From Candidatus Ozemibacter sibiricus (GTDB taxonomy: Bacteria; Muiribacteriota; Ozemobacteria; Ozemobacterales; Ozemobacteraceae), in NCBI GenBank assembly GCA_003327425.1, contig QOQW01000011.1, positions 1 through 64,000 on the forward strand: DNA of 64,000 nucleotides, written 5' to 3'. Positions 53,304 through 60,840 of this stretch are shown in pieces. A program made the position numbers and the translations under genes. Numbering within the stretch: the stretch's first letter is position 1; every line of letters starts with the position of its first letter. The notes below the pieces were generated by a model. That model searched no databases. It was given only the letters and a program-made list of their open reading frames with translations, and was not told where the DNA came from.

Positions 53304-53677
53304 CCCGCTGACCTGAGATCGTCCTGATTCCCGCGCCGGGGCCGGTCGTCCGACCGGCCCCGGTCGTTCCGTGGCGGCATTCGCTGAGAGAGACCCTCTA
53401 TTGGCATTTGAAAGCCGGCAGGCCGCCTCTCGTCATTCCTGCAACGCATCGAGAAAAAACGGGCTGACGCGCACGTACGATGAAAACGGCCAGAAATCGG
53501 GGATCGACCCGGGAAAAGAGACCAAGCGGATCAGGCTTCGCTGCGAAGGGGCTGCCAATGGAGCCTGATGACGGGAGGCCAACAGGAGAAAGGCGGCTGA
53601 AGGCTCGAACTATTAGAGGATCTCTCTTGCGAAACCAGGAGGATGATGCTATTCCTAAAATACGAGCGGAGAAAGGT
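53304..53677. other. Intergenic region at the edge of the low-GC island
   Basis: About 370 bp. It begins with the PFOR hairpin and then shifts to lower GC. Frames at 53371-53568 and 53480 upwards are open but have no Shine-Dalgarno or protein-like bias. A weak promoter for the next gene may be TTGCGA (53627-53632), 17-bp spacer, TATTCC (53650-53655). Confidence 0.45.
53336..53363 (+). terminator. Hairpin after PFOR
   Basis: A 13-bp GC-rich stem (53336-53348 with 53351-53363) with a 2-nt tip, 32 nt after the stop. Only a weak T-containing run (tcgttccgtgg) follows. Confidence 0.55.
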
Positions 53678-55084
53678 ATGGGGAAACTTGAGGGAGTACC
53701 GGGTGGCCAGGTAACTGGCGGTTTCCGGGGGAGACCTTCTTTTCCCTATCAGCCTTCACGAAGCCCTCAACCCCGTATGGGGATGGTAATTTTCACGGTG
53801 ATGTTTGTCCTGGTGATCCTGGGGTGTCTGTTTTTCCTCTTGTCAAGGAGGTCCATCCAGCTCCGCCACGTAACCATCAGAATCCTCGAAGAAGGATTGG
53901 GATATCAACGGGCGCTCGGGTGTGCCACCCTGTTCTGGCGAGCTATCGAAGATGCTTTGGCTGAACAGGCCGGTTGTGCGCTGCTGTTTCCGCCTCCTCC
54001 TGCCCCCTCGCGATTTTCCCTCGAGGATGCCGGACCTTTGTCATTCACCTTGGACCCCAAGGATATGGCATGCTATCCGGAATTGCAAGACAGTCTCCGG
54101 CAGCTTTGCGCCTTGCCGCCGGCTGCCAACAATCTGGAGATGCACGTTCTCTGGCAGGAGAAAGAACGCACCGAGAGTACCCTGGTCGGCGAGGCCATCC
54201 TGACTATCACCATGGAAATGCGGAAGCATCCCATGACATTCACCTTCGTCAGGGAGTTCCGGGTTGTTCATATGTTGCCGCCGGTGACCTCCAAGCACAC
54301 CTTGTTTGTCCGGAAAACCCGGTCGCCCGAAATGTACAATGTTTTGTCCAAAACCTTCCAGACCGATTCGACCGTTCGCAAACCGTTGGTGCTGTACAAC
54401 TCCGATCGACCTTTCATTTCTACCGAGACTGATGCTTGGCTGAGGTCTGGGTGGGTCTATTTGGGAGGAACCGAAGTGGTCCTGGCCCTTGATGGAACCC
54501 ATCCATCGCGTGCCGAATCCGAGAATTTCCTGTTCTGGCCATCATTTGTTTTCGATGGCCAGGGACAGGTTGAGCTTCCGTACGCCTGCTCACCCTATTT
54601 CCCGGGAACCTTGCTGCGCGTGCGCTTCACGCCGATCGGCGCCATGGAAGAATGGCAAACCGACCGAATGCTGACGTTCATGGTGGGGGCCGATGCGGTT
54701 CCTTTGTTGACGCGCAGCAGCATTCTCCGGTTATTCGGAGATCGTCAACGCATGACTCCCACGCGGGTGCTAGGCCGGGTCAAATCCCGATATGTTCTGT
54801 ATTCGACGATGATCTATGATGCCAATGACGATGGTTTTCCCGAATACTTTCAACCTACTCTGGGGCAGAGGAAGAGAGCTATTTTCCCTATTCGCCGACT
54901 CGTCGATCCGCAAGATTTCCAGCCGCCTGGCAAACCGCGCTTGCATACCGTTGATTTCTATGATTTGTTCACGCCGCTGTTCCCCAGAGGTATTCCCCAA
55001 CATATCGGTCGGTTGTTCCCGGCCTTCAATGCTGGCGATCCCCATGATTACCTGTTGTTCATGACCAAATTGAAGACACTCTAG
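53678..55084 (+). CDS. PilX-like large minor-pilin protein, probably the N-terminal part of a split gene
   Basis: A 468-residue frame. A short basic leader ends in PQPRMGM, followed by one membrane helix (about 36-56), as in PilX-type minor pilins; no Glu at +5 is present. The rest is a beta-rich extracytoplasmic region with no motif I recognise (FGDRQRMTPTRVLGRVKSRY). GC content is lower than in flanking genes. The ATG at 53678 has GGAG at 6-nt spacing and suits the helix position. The frame ends at 55084, and the downstream frame at 55276 looks like the C-terminal domain of the same protein type, so the gene may be broken by stops or frameshifts. Confidence 0.55.
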   Translation: MGKLEGVPGGQVTGGFRGRPSFPYQPSRSPQPRMGMVIFTVMFVLVILGCLFFLLSRRSIQLRHVTIRILEEGLGYQRALGCATLFWRAIEDALAEQAGCALLFPPPPAPSRFSLEDAGPLSFTLDPKDMACYPELQDSLRQLCALPPAANNLEMHVLWQEKERTESTLVGEAILTITMEMRKHPMTFTFVREFRVVHMLPPVTSKHTLFVRKTRSPEMYNVLSKTFQTDSTVRKPLVLYNSDRPFISTETDAWLRSGWVYLGGTEVVLALDGTHPSRAESENFLFWPSFVFDGQGQVELPYACSPYFPGTLLRVRFTPIGAMEEWQTDRMLTFMVGADAVPLLTRSSILRLFGDRQRMTPTRVLGRVKSRYVLYSTMIYDANDDGFPEYFQPTLGQRKRAIFPIRRLVDPQDFQPPGKPRLHTVDFYDLFTPLFPRGIPQHIGRLFPAFNAGDPHDYLLFMTKLKTL

Positions 55085-55275
55085 CAACCCTACAGATGAA
55101 AAAGGCTGCGGGTGATGGACCGTGCCCGGCCAACGACCTGTCTTCGCCAACGCTTTGCCCTCGACCTCCTGGGGAAAGCCCACCTGGCCACGATGTTCGA
55201 GATGCTCTGGCACCTGAGCCAGCAGCGACTCATGTTTCTTGGAAAGGCTATCTGTACCCATGCTAGAGTGTCAAA
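55085..55275 (+). pseudogene. Interrupted junction between the two PilX-like frames
   Basis: Two reading frames alternate here. The first frame continues past two stops (TAG at 55082-55084, TGA at 55094-55096) and would encode a 54-residue peptide (55115-55279) with GC-biased third positions. The frame of the next gene reads in-phase through a TAG at 55264-55266, giving VSWKGYLYPC then SVKLNTDF. This suggests a once-continuous gene with at least one frameshift and one stop. Confidence 0.4.
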
Positions 55276-56010
55276 TTGAATACCGATTTTCCACCTTCTT
55301 CGGGCATGCCGTCCTACAACGGGCTCTACGATCAGATGTATGATGGCGCGGGTGGAACAGGGGTCAAGAAGTTTCCACCCCCGCGGCGGCTGCCTCCCGA
55401 AGACTATCCCAATCCCGCCACGACCGTTACCATACCTAGAACCCTGTCTGGCGAAGGCCAACGCTATCCCTCTGTCGACTTGGCGGCGTTCGACCCCTTG
55501 GCGAAGTTCGAGCAGAGCCGATCGCACCTGGCCTATGAATTTCCCGATCAGGCCTCGTATTTGCAATCATCGCTGAGCACTATCAAAGATGGAGTGCGTC
55601 ATTTCGACCGGCCCCATCATGTGTATGTGGAAGGGGATCTCGATCTTTCGCCGGCTGCTGATTATTCCTGTTCAATGATCATCTGGGCATCGGGAAACGT
55701 GACCATCGGTCGACTGACTCGAACCAACCCCGCTGCACGGTGCCTCATCATTGCCGGCAAGGATGTGCGGGCGACTGGACAGCCGATCGAGGCTGGGGTG
55801 CTGGCGCCGCGAGGCCAGCTTTCCTGGTCTGGGCCTCTCCGCTTGAAAGGGTTCCTGGCCGTCGATCGGTTGGAGCCTGAGCATTTCAGTGCCGACGGCG
55901 GGACGATCGATTATGACACTCGTTTCGATCCTGCCAATCCAGTACAATGGTCGCAGGCCTACAGCGTCGTTCTGGGGCCGGGGCCGACCGGGACCGTCCA
56001 TACCCAATGA
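55276..56010 (+). CDS. PilX-like C-terminal polymer-type domain
   Basis: A 244-residue frame starting at a TTG with no Shine-Dalgarno. Residues 110-210 form short beta strands with turns (YVEGDLDLSPAADYS, IIWASGNVTIGRL, CLIIAGKDVRATGQ, LAPRGQLSWSGPLRLKG), the repeating pattern seen in the beta-helical C-terminal part of PilX-like surface proteins. There is no signal peptide, so by itself it would stay in the cytoplasm; it is probably the end of the gene starting at 53678. Its stop overlaps the next ATG (ATGA), so the operon still seems to be read through. Confidence 0.5.
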   Translation: MNTDFPPSSGMPSYNGLYDQMYDGAGGTGVKKFPPPRRLPPEDYPNPATTVTIPRTLSGEGQRYPSVDLAAFDPLAKFEQSRSHLAYEFPDQASYLQSSLSTIKDGVRHFDRPHHVYVEGDLDLSPAADYSCSMIIWASGNVTIGRLTRTNPAARCLIIAGKDVRATGQPIEAGVLAPRGQLSWSGPLRLKGFLAVDRLEPEHFSADGGTIDYDTRFDPANPVQWSQAYSVVLGPGPTGTVHTQ

Positions 56011-56525
56011 AAGACCATCCGGTGAGCGCAGAGGAGCAGTTGCGAATCGCAGGGGTTTCCACGTCTGGTCGAGGGCTGGGGCTGGTCGAAGTCCTGGTCG
56101 GAGTCGGGCTGCTGATGTTTCTCTTCCTGTGGCTGTGGCAGGTCTTCATGCAATCGAAAACTCTGGTCGTCGGCGGGCAACGGGAGCTTGAGATGACCAA
56201 TCTCGCCCGGAGTTTCGCCGCCCAAGCGCGATCGTTTCGCGCAGGTCTTCTGCCGGCGGTTTTCGAGCCCGAAATCCTCCATCCTCCCACGGACCCGGAA
56301 CAGCCCATCGTATTGCCGGGCCCAGGGCGCCGGCACCAGATCTTTCTCCCACCCTGGGATGCCAAATCCTTCCAACTCTCCTACACGATCGTGCCAATGA
56401 CGGTCCCGCCCTCTCCCTCTGGGAAAGTCCATACCGCCATGCTTGTTTCATTGCTCATCGCCACTCCGAACAATGCTGGTGAGATCGCCACCTTCACGTA
56501 TCCTGTGGTGGTGATCGATGAGTGA
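56007..56525 (+). CDS. Type IV prepilin-like protein
   Basis: A 172-residue protein. A class III prepilin site is visible: leader ending STSGRG23, then LGLVE with Glu at +5, and a hydrophobic helix to about residue 48 (VLVGVGLLMFLFLWLWQVFM). The head domain is small and Pro-rich. Prepilins are processed by PilD-type peptidase and join pilus or type II secretion pseudopili. No ATPase, platform or peptidase gene is in the window, so these would be needed elsewhere. ATGA overlap with the upstream gene; overlaps the next start by 8 bases. Confidence 0.75.
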   Translation: MKDHPVSAEEQLRIAGVSTSGRGLGLVEVLVGVGLLMFLFLWLWQVFMQSKTLVVGGQRELEMTNLARSFAAQARSFRAGLLPAVFEPEILHPPTDPEQPIVLPGPGRRHQIFLPPWDAKSFQLSYTIVPMTVPPSPSGKVHTAMLVSLLIATPNNAGEIATFTYPVVVIDE

Positions 56526-57108
56526 TCGGCAGATTCGCCTTGGATGGACCCTGATCGAACTCATGATCATCCTGATGATCCTGGGTTTTCTCGGTGCCGC
56601 CCTGCTTCGCGTGTTCACGTATGGCCTTCGGAATACCCAACGGGTCATGGACGTCACCGACCAAACCCAGATCGGGGCTATCATTCTGCGGGCTCTTGAC
56701 CGGGATCTTGGATTGGCCCTTCCCGGGCCTATCCAAACTACTCTGGGAGAAATGGGGGGGCCAATCGAATACGCCCCCGATTCCCGAAAAGCGACAGCCT
56801 TTATTTTCTGGGTCATGGAAAAGGGGCGATTGTGGCGGGTGCGGTATGAGTTCAATCCCGGCGGGGCGGAAATCCAACGTTCCGTCATCGATGGACAAGG
56901 AAATTTGAAGCAGCAGCATTCTTTCGGAAGTGGTTTCATTCGAGCGTTTGAGGTGACTGCCGCTCCTGGCCAGGGGCCTCTTCTGCGGGTATCATTGACT
57001 CTGGTGGGCAAGCAAAAGGCCCTTCGGACCTTTTGTCGCTGGTATCGCCTTGGATTTACCGGGGAGGGAGCCAGCAAGTTCTGGAAATTATGGACCGCTT
57101 CTCCATGA
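56518..57108 (+). CDS. Type IV prepilin / pseudopilin J-like protein
   Basis: A 196-residue protein. A short leader ends at Gly9, then WTLIE with Glu at +5 (the strongest prepilin site in the window) and a helix (LMIILMILGFLGAALLRVF). The head has features of PulJ/GspJ pseudopilins: size, LRALDRDLGLALP and late aromatic residues (FCRWYRLGF). It would sit in a pseudopilus tip complex. The start overlaps the previous stop, showing cotranscription. GC is lower than in the flanking genome. Confidence 0.78.
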   Translation: MSDRQIRLGWTLIELMIILMILGFLGAALLRVFTYGLRNTQRVMDVTDQTQIGAIILRALDRDLGLALPGPIQTTLGEMGGPIEYAPDSRKATAFIFWVMEKGRLWRVRYEFNPGGAEIQRSVIDGQGNLKQQHSFGSGFIRAFEVTAAPGQGPLLRVSLTLVGKQKALRTFCRWYRLGFTGEGASKFWKLWTASP

Positions 57109-57123
57109 ACCTAAAACTCTTCG

Positions 57124-57783
57124 GTGAGATTTCCCGTCTACTATGATTGGACTGAATATGAACGAGCATCCCTTGGTTTTACGAACGCGATCGTTGCTCC
57201 TGGCCAAGACGTGGTACCTGTGACGACCTCCTCACCTCCTGATGCCGATCTTATCGGTCAAATATTGAAGGGCAGGAAAGATGTTTTCCGGCTGCTGGTG
57301 GACCGGTATGCCCCACTCTGTGCGTATTACCTCTCTCAGCGCATGCAATGTCCGGCCGACCACATCAAAGACTTGCTCCAGGAGGCCTTCTTGCGAGCGT
57401 TCCAACGGCTGACGCAGCTTCAGGATCCGCATCGCTTCAAACCCTGGTTGTTAAGTATCTGCCGCAACTTGGTTCTTGATCAGCGACGGAGGAAAGAGAA
57501 AGAGGTCCCTGATTCTCTCCTTCCCTCAGATTCCCCGTCTTCTGGCGATGTCGAGAGTGCGACTGTAGCAAAGCTGACTATCCATGAAGCATTGAGTCGG
57601 TTGCCATCCCACCACCGGGAAATGCTTGAAATGAAGTATTTCTGGGAACTCACCCACCAAGAAATTGCTGATTTAATGCAGATCCCTGTTGGCACCGTGA
57701 AAACCGGGCTGTTTCAAGCTCGGTTGCGATTGCGCCATTGGCTGGTTCCCGAGGAGAATTCCGACAGCAGAGCGAAAGATTGA
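57124..57783 (+). CDS. ECF sigma factor (sigma-70 family)
   Basis: A 219-residue frame as annotated. Region 2 (about 42-112; DVFRLLVDRYAPLCAYYLS, DLLQEAFLRAF, KPWLLSICRNLVLD) and region 4 (about 148-205; ALSRLPSHHREMLEMKYFWE, LTHQEIADLMQIPVGTVKTG) are complete and separated by a short linker, so it is an ECF sigma of the RpoE type. The first 32 residues are not family-like; a GTG at 57220, just before DADLIGQ, is a likely alternative start, without a clear Shine-Dalgarno. The zinc-finger/FecR protein two genes later is the best candidate anti-sigma. Confidence 0.88.
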   Translation: MRFPVYYDWTEYERASLGFTNAIVAPGQDVVPVTTSSPPDADLIGQILKGRKDVFRLLVDRYAPLCAYYLSQRMQCPADHIKDLLQEAFLRAFQRLTQLQDPHRFKPWLLSICRNLVLDQRRRKEKEVPDSLLPSDSPSSGDVESATVAKLTIHEALSRLPSHHREMLEMKYFWELTHQEIADLMQIPVGTVKTGLFQARLRLRHWLVPEENSDSRAKD

Positions 57784-57811
57784 GATGGATGAGGGAAAAG
57801 GAGGTTGGGTG

Positions 57812-58627
57812 ATGATCAAGAATGCACCTCGGAACATTGCGATTTGCCTGCTCGGGATCTTGCTGCTAGTCCCAATCTCTGCTGCGAATGGGCAAAATCC
57901 TGCCTCTTATTCTGACGGGTTGGGCCACTATACTACCGATGGAGGAGCTACCTGGAGAGACGCCTCTGGAAATATTTCCTACGATGGGGGAACTACTTGG
58001 TACACACCAGATAACCAATATGTCTGGACCGCTGCCAATGATTGGCAGCCGGCGACCACTACACCCACGCCGCCTTCCCCGCCGCCCCCCTCCTCGACTG
58101 GGCCAGCTCCCGCCTCCTCAACACCATCAACGCCAGCGTCATCAACAACGCCATCGCCGTCACCCGATTCGCCTTCGTCCAGCTCGCCGACGATGCCTGA
58201 ATCATCCCCTCCTGAGGGTGGAGGTTTCTATGACAGCGCTAGAGGTGGGGTTTATTCTCCCGAATCTGTGAATTCAGGTGCTCCTTCTCCCCTTTCACCC
58301 GGTTCAGGCGAGCAACCGACGTCCCCCATCGTATCTCCACCGCTTCCGCCCAATGCGGAACGCGATCGTGCCGCCAACCAGCAAGCTTTCGAGGCGGAAA
58401 TGGGCACCGGAGGGGAGCCGGTCGCCCCTCCTTCTGCCGTAGGGGCCCCTTCTTCGGTCGCGGCTGCTTCCGCCGATGGGCTGTGGAGCCCTGCAGTGGT
58501 CAGTGGCTTTGCCGAAAAAATCGCCGAAAACTTGCGTGGCATTGTGGTCCCGCCTTTCCTTGATCGGATCATCCACCGGGAAGGCCGGAAAACCACTTCT
58601 TCGATCCGTCAGCTGACGCATGAGTGA
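57812..58627 (+). CDS. Exported Asp-box repeat protein, short array
   Basis: A 271-residue protein. Signal peptide 1-28. Two tandem 15-residue units at 35-64 (DGLGHYTTDGGATWR and DASGNISYDGGTTWY) each contain a perfect Asp-box motif. A long Pro/Ser/Thr-rich linker follows (about 75-165) and then a C-terminal segment ending in an amphipathic helix (FAEKIAENLRGIVVPPFLDRI). The unit sequence closely matches the array in the gene at 59716. Site AAGGAGG at 7-nt spacing fixes the start at 57812. The gene lies between the sigma factor and its likely anti-sigma, so it is probably under their control. The function is unknown. Confidence 0.75.
   Translation: MIKNAPRNIAICLLGILLLVPISAANGQNPASYSDGLGHYTTDGGATWRDASGNISYDGGTTWYTPDNQYVWTAANDWQPATTTPTPPSPPPPSSTGPAPASSTPSTPASSTTPSPSPDSPSSSSPTMPESSPPEGGGFYDSARGGVYSPESVNSGAPSPLSPGSGEQPTSPIVSPPLPPNAERDRAANQQAFEAEMGTGGEPVAPPSAVGAPSSVAAASADGLWSPAVVSGFAEKIAENLRGIVVPPFLDRIIHREGRKTTSSIRQLTHE
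57914..58003 (+). repeat. Two 45-bp Asp-box coding repeats
   Basis: Two adjacent 45-bp units encoding 15-residue Asp-box repeats. They are diverged in DNA from each other but match the array at 59833-60192 at the protein level. Confidence 0.75.
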
Positions 58628-58674
58628 TACCCAGAAGCTTCACTGACCAGATTCCATCCAGGAGGTTCGCCATT

Positions 58675-59697
58675 ATGCCCGCCTGTTCACAAGGAAAACC
58701 GATCCTGGAAAAAATCCTGTCTGAAGACCTTGCGGTGGCCACTCTTGACGCTCAGAGTCGGTCTCACCTGGAGGGTTGCCCCGCCTGTCGGCAGGAACTG
58801 GCGGCGTGGCATCACGTCGACCAGGCATTGAGCGAGGTCAAATACGGCATCCTTCGAATGCCGATCCCTGAAATCACCATTCCCGACCACTCCCAGTCGA
58901 TGCCCCAACCAGGTGGCTGGCGATTCTTGGGGGGGGATTCGACCATGAGATGGGCTCCGTCCCGCCTCTTGGCGATCGCGGTGAGTTTGTGTCTGATCCT
59001 GGTGGTGGGAGTGGGAATCGCCACCCTGGGATGGAGGAGACCTCAGAAAATCGCTCCTGCCCGCTATCAGGATTCCTCTCCTTTCGCCCACTCGCCTGGA
59101 TTGAGCTTGGGGGCAACGGCCGAGGGAAGGGTGATCCGAGGGACGGTGGTGGACAGCAATCAAAGACGGCTTCACGCCAGCGAACGATTTCCTTTGGATG
59201 GAACCCTCCTCTCGGCCAGTGGATCGGCGCTATTAGAACTTCCCGAAGGGGTGAACTGCGAATTGGTCGATGCCTGTTGGCGGTGCCGCCCAGCGGGGGT
59301 GGAAATGCAGACCGGCCAGGGCGAATTCCATGTCGCCAAACCGCGGTCACGGAGGTTCACGGTCACTGTTCCCGTCGCTGTCCTTGGCGTTCGCGGAACC
59401 AGGTTCAAAGTTCGGATTTACCCTGACGAAAGCGTAGGGGTGGAAGTCGCAGAAGGATGTGTGGAGGTCGTAACGATCAAAGGAGCTAAAACCCTCTTGA
59501 ATGGGGGGCAAGGGATCATGGTCGCTGCGACGGGGGCATTGGAGTCTCTCTTGTCGCCACGGCCGGAGACTGCTTCTCGGTCGGCCCCGCCGAGCGAGGC
59601 TTTGAAGCTCTCCTCCGGAGAGGCGGCCTCGGTATCGGTATTCCCGGGCGAGGCGCGGCAAGCGACTTCAACGCTGCGCCAAGCATTGAATGAATGA
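58675..59697 (+). CDS. Anti-sigma zinc finger plus FecR-domain membrane protein
   Basis: A 340-residue protein joining three parts. An N-terminal zinc-finger anti-sigma motif is seen as H31-x3-C35-x2-C38. One membrane helix spans about 98-118. A FecR domain follows (about 165-285; TVTVPVAVLGVRGTRFKVRI, GVEVAEGCVEVV). FecR proteins sense outer-membrane signals and control ECF sigmas; ZAS fingers bind ECF sigmas directly. The two functions usually lie in separate proteins, so here one polypeptide could link an external signal to the sigma at 57124. The start at 58675 has AGGAGG at 9-nt spacing; the longer frame from GTG 58624 was rejected. Confidence 0.82.
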   Translation: MPACSQGKPILEKILSEDLAVATLDAQSRSHLEGCPACRQELAAWHHVDQALSEVKYGILRMPIPEITIPDHSQSMPQPGGWRFLGGDSTMRWAPSRLLAIAVSLCLILVVGVGIATLGWRRPQKIAPARYQDSSPFAHSPGLSLGATAEGRVIRGTVVDSNQRRLHASERFPLDGTLLSASGSALLELPEGVNCELVDACWRCRPAGVEMQTGQGEFHVAKPRSRRFTVTVPVAVLGVRGTRFKVRIYPDESVGVEVAEGCVEVVTIKGAKTLLNGGQGIMVAATGALESLLSPRPETASRSAPPSEALKLSSGEAASVSVFPGEARQATSTLRQALNE

Positions 59698-59715
59698 CGA
59701 GAAGGGAGGATGGAA

Positions 59716-60705
59716 ATGATACAGATTCGCAAGGGTGATTGGCTGGTGGTCCTTCTGGCCGTTCTGCTCGGGGCAGGAATGCCGGCGTGGGGAGCCTCAG
59801 CGCCCTCCTCTCCGTCGGCGACTCCTTTGACTGATGCGAGCGGGAACGTATCGCATGACGGCGGGAAAACCTGGATCGACAAGCACGGGAACACCTCCAC
59901 CGACGGGGGAAAAACTTGGCATGATGGGAAAGGTCATTACACCGATGATGGTGGGGTGACCTGGAAAGATTCCCAAGGCAATGCCTCCACCGATGGAGGC
60001 AAGACCTGGGATGATGGGAAAGGTCATTCCACCGATGATGGTGGGGTGACCTGGAAAGATTCTCAAGGCAATATCTCCAAGGATGGTGGGCAGACGTGGG
60101 AAGATGGCCAAGGCCACTATACCGATGATGGTGGTGTCACCTGGAAAGATGCCCAGGGGAATATGACTCATGATGGGGGGCAAACCTGGTCGGGGCCCTC
60201 CCAAGGGGATCTATCGTCCTCCGGGGTCGATACCTCGACCCAACCTGGAGGCCAGTCATCTGGCCCTTCTGGAACCGATGTGCATGTGCCCGCCTCGATT
60301 TTCGGGATCCCCAAAGTGGTTATGGCGTTGGCCAAGATTTTGAATCCGATGACCTCGCCGGCCGACAGGGTTCGGATTGCGGCCGAATTTGGTATCGATC
60401 TGGCAAAATATGGGATTGACAAATCGGGAAATCTGATCAAGGCGGGCAAGCAGATCGGAGAAAAAGTCGGTTCAGCCATTTCCAACGCAGGTTCCCAAGC
60501 GAAAGACGCCGTCGGCACGGTGGGCGGAAAAATCGTGAAGCCCATTGGCAAGGCCATCGAGAAAGTGAACGAAGTGCCTAATCCCGGGAAAGCGGTGATT
60601 CAAGGGGCGAAAACCACGATCAAGAACATTTTTGACAAAGATGGCCAAAGGCCCCAAGAACCTGTCACGACGGAGACGACGGCAGGATCGGCCATGAATG
60701 AATGA
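59716..60705 (+). CDS. Exported Asp-box repeat protein, long array
   Basis: A 329-residue protein. Signal peptide 1-28 (cut after WGA). Eight tandem 15-residue units fill residues 40-159. Each has the Asp-box motif [ST]-x-D-G-G-x-T-W, and units alternate between GN and GH types. A short Ser/Gly/Gln-rich linker leads to a helical C-terminal part (about 195-310: IFGIPKVVMALAKIL, IGEKVGSAISNAGSQAKDAV, VIQGAKTTIKNIF). I recognise no domain there. Site GGGAGG (59704-59709) fits the ATG at 59716. The gene follows the anti-sigma/FecR gene by 18 bp, so it is in the same operon. Confidence 0.78.
   Translation: MIQIRKGDWLVVLLAVLLGAGMPAWGASAPSSPSATPLTDASGNVSHDGGKTWIDKHGNTSTDGGKTWHDGKGHYTDDGGVTWKDSQGNASTDGGKTWDDGKGHSTDDGGVTWKDSQGNISKDGGQTWEDGQGHYTDDGGVTWKDAQGNMTHDGGQTWSGPSQGDLSSSGVDTSTQPGGQSSGPSGTDVHVPASIFGIPKVVMALAKILNPMTSPADRVRIAAEFGIDLAKYGIDKSGNLIKAGKQIGEKVGSAISNAGSQAKDAVGTVGGKIVKPIGKAIEKVNEVPNPGKAVIQGAKTTIKNIFDKDGQRPQEPVTTETTAGSAMNE
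59833..60192 (+). repeat. Eight tandem 45-bp Asp-box coding repeats
   Basis: Eight in-phase 45-bp units. Units 3-4 (59923-60012) and 5-6 (60013-60102) form a 90-bp higher-order duplication; units 3 and 5 differ at 1 of 45 bases. This shows recent expansion in coding phase. Confidence 0.9.
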
Positions 60706-60840
60706 CCATGAAAGCGCCGGGGGCGGGTCCAGCCTGGCCCCTGCGAGGTCACCTTTTCTGAGAAGTTTGCCTTCGCCTCGCTCGGGCAACCAATGGTAGG
60801 GCATGGCCAGGGGGAGTGACCAGGAGCCCACGCGGTGATA

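Noticed and set aside
53371-53568. 65-codon frame between PFOR and the PilX-like gene
   Set aside because: No ribosome site, no recognisable motif, and it starts inside the region just after the PFOR hairpin.
55115-55279. 54-codon frame as a separate small gene
   Set aside because: It has GC-biased third positions but no good Shine-Dalgarno, and fits better as part of a broken PilX-like gene.
57143-57223. 26-codon leader frame before the ECF sigma factor
   Set aside because: Its TGA overlaps the alternative GTG start, which is interesting, but it has no Shine-Dalgarno and may be chance.
59833-60192. Possible CRISPR array
   Set aside because: The 45-bp repeats are directly adjacent without spacers and stay in coding phase, so they are protein repeats.
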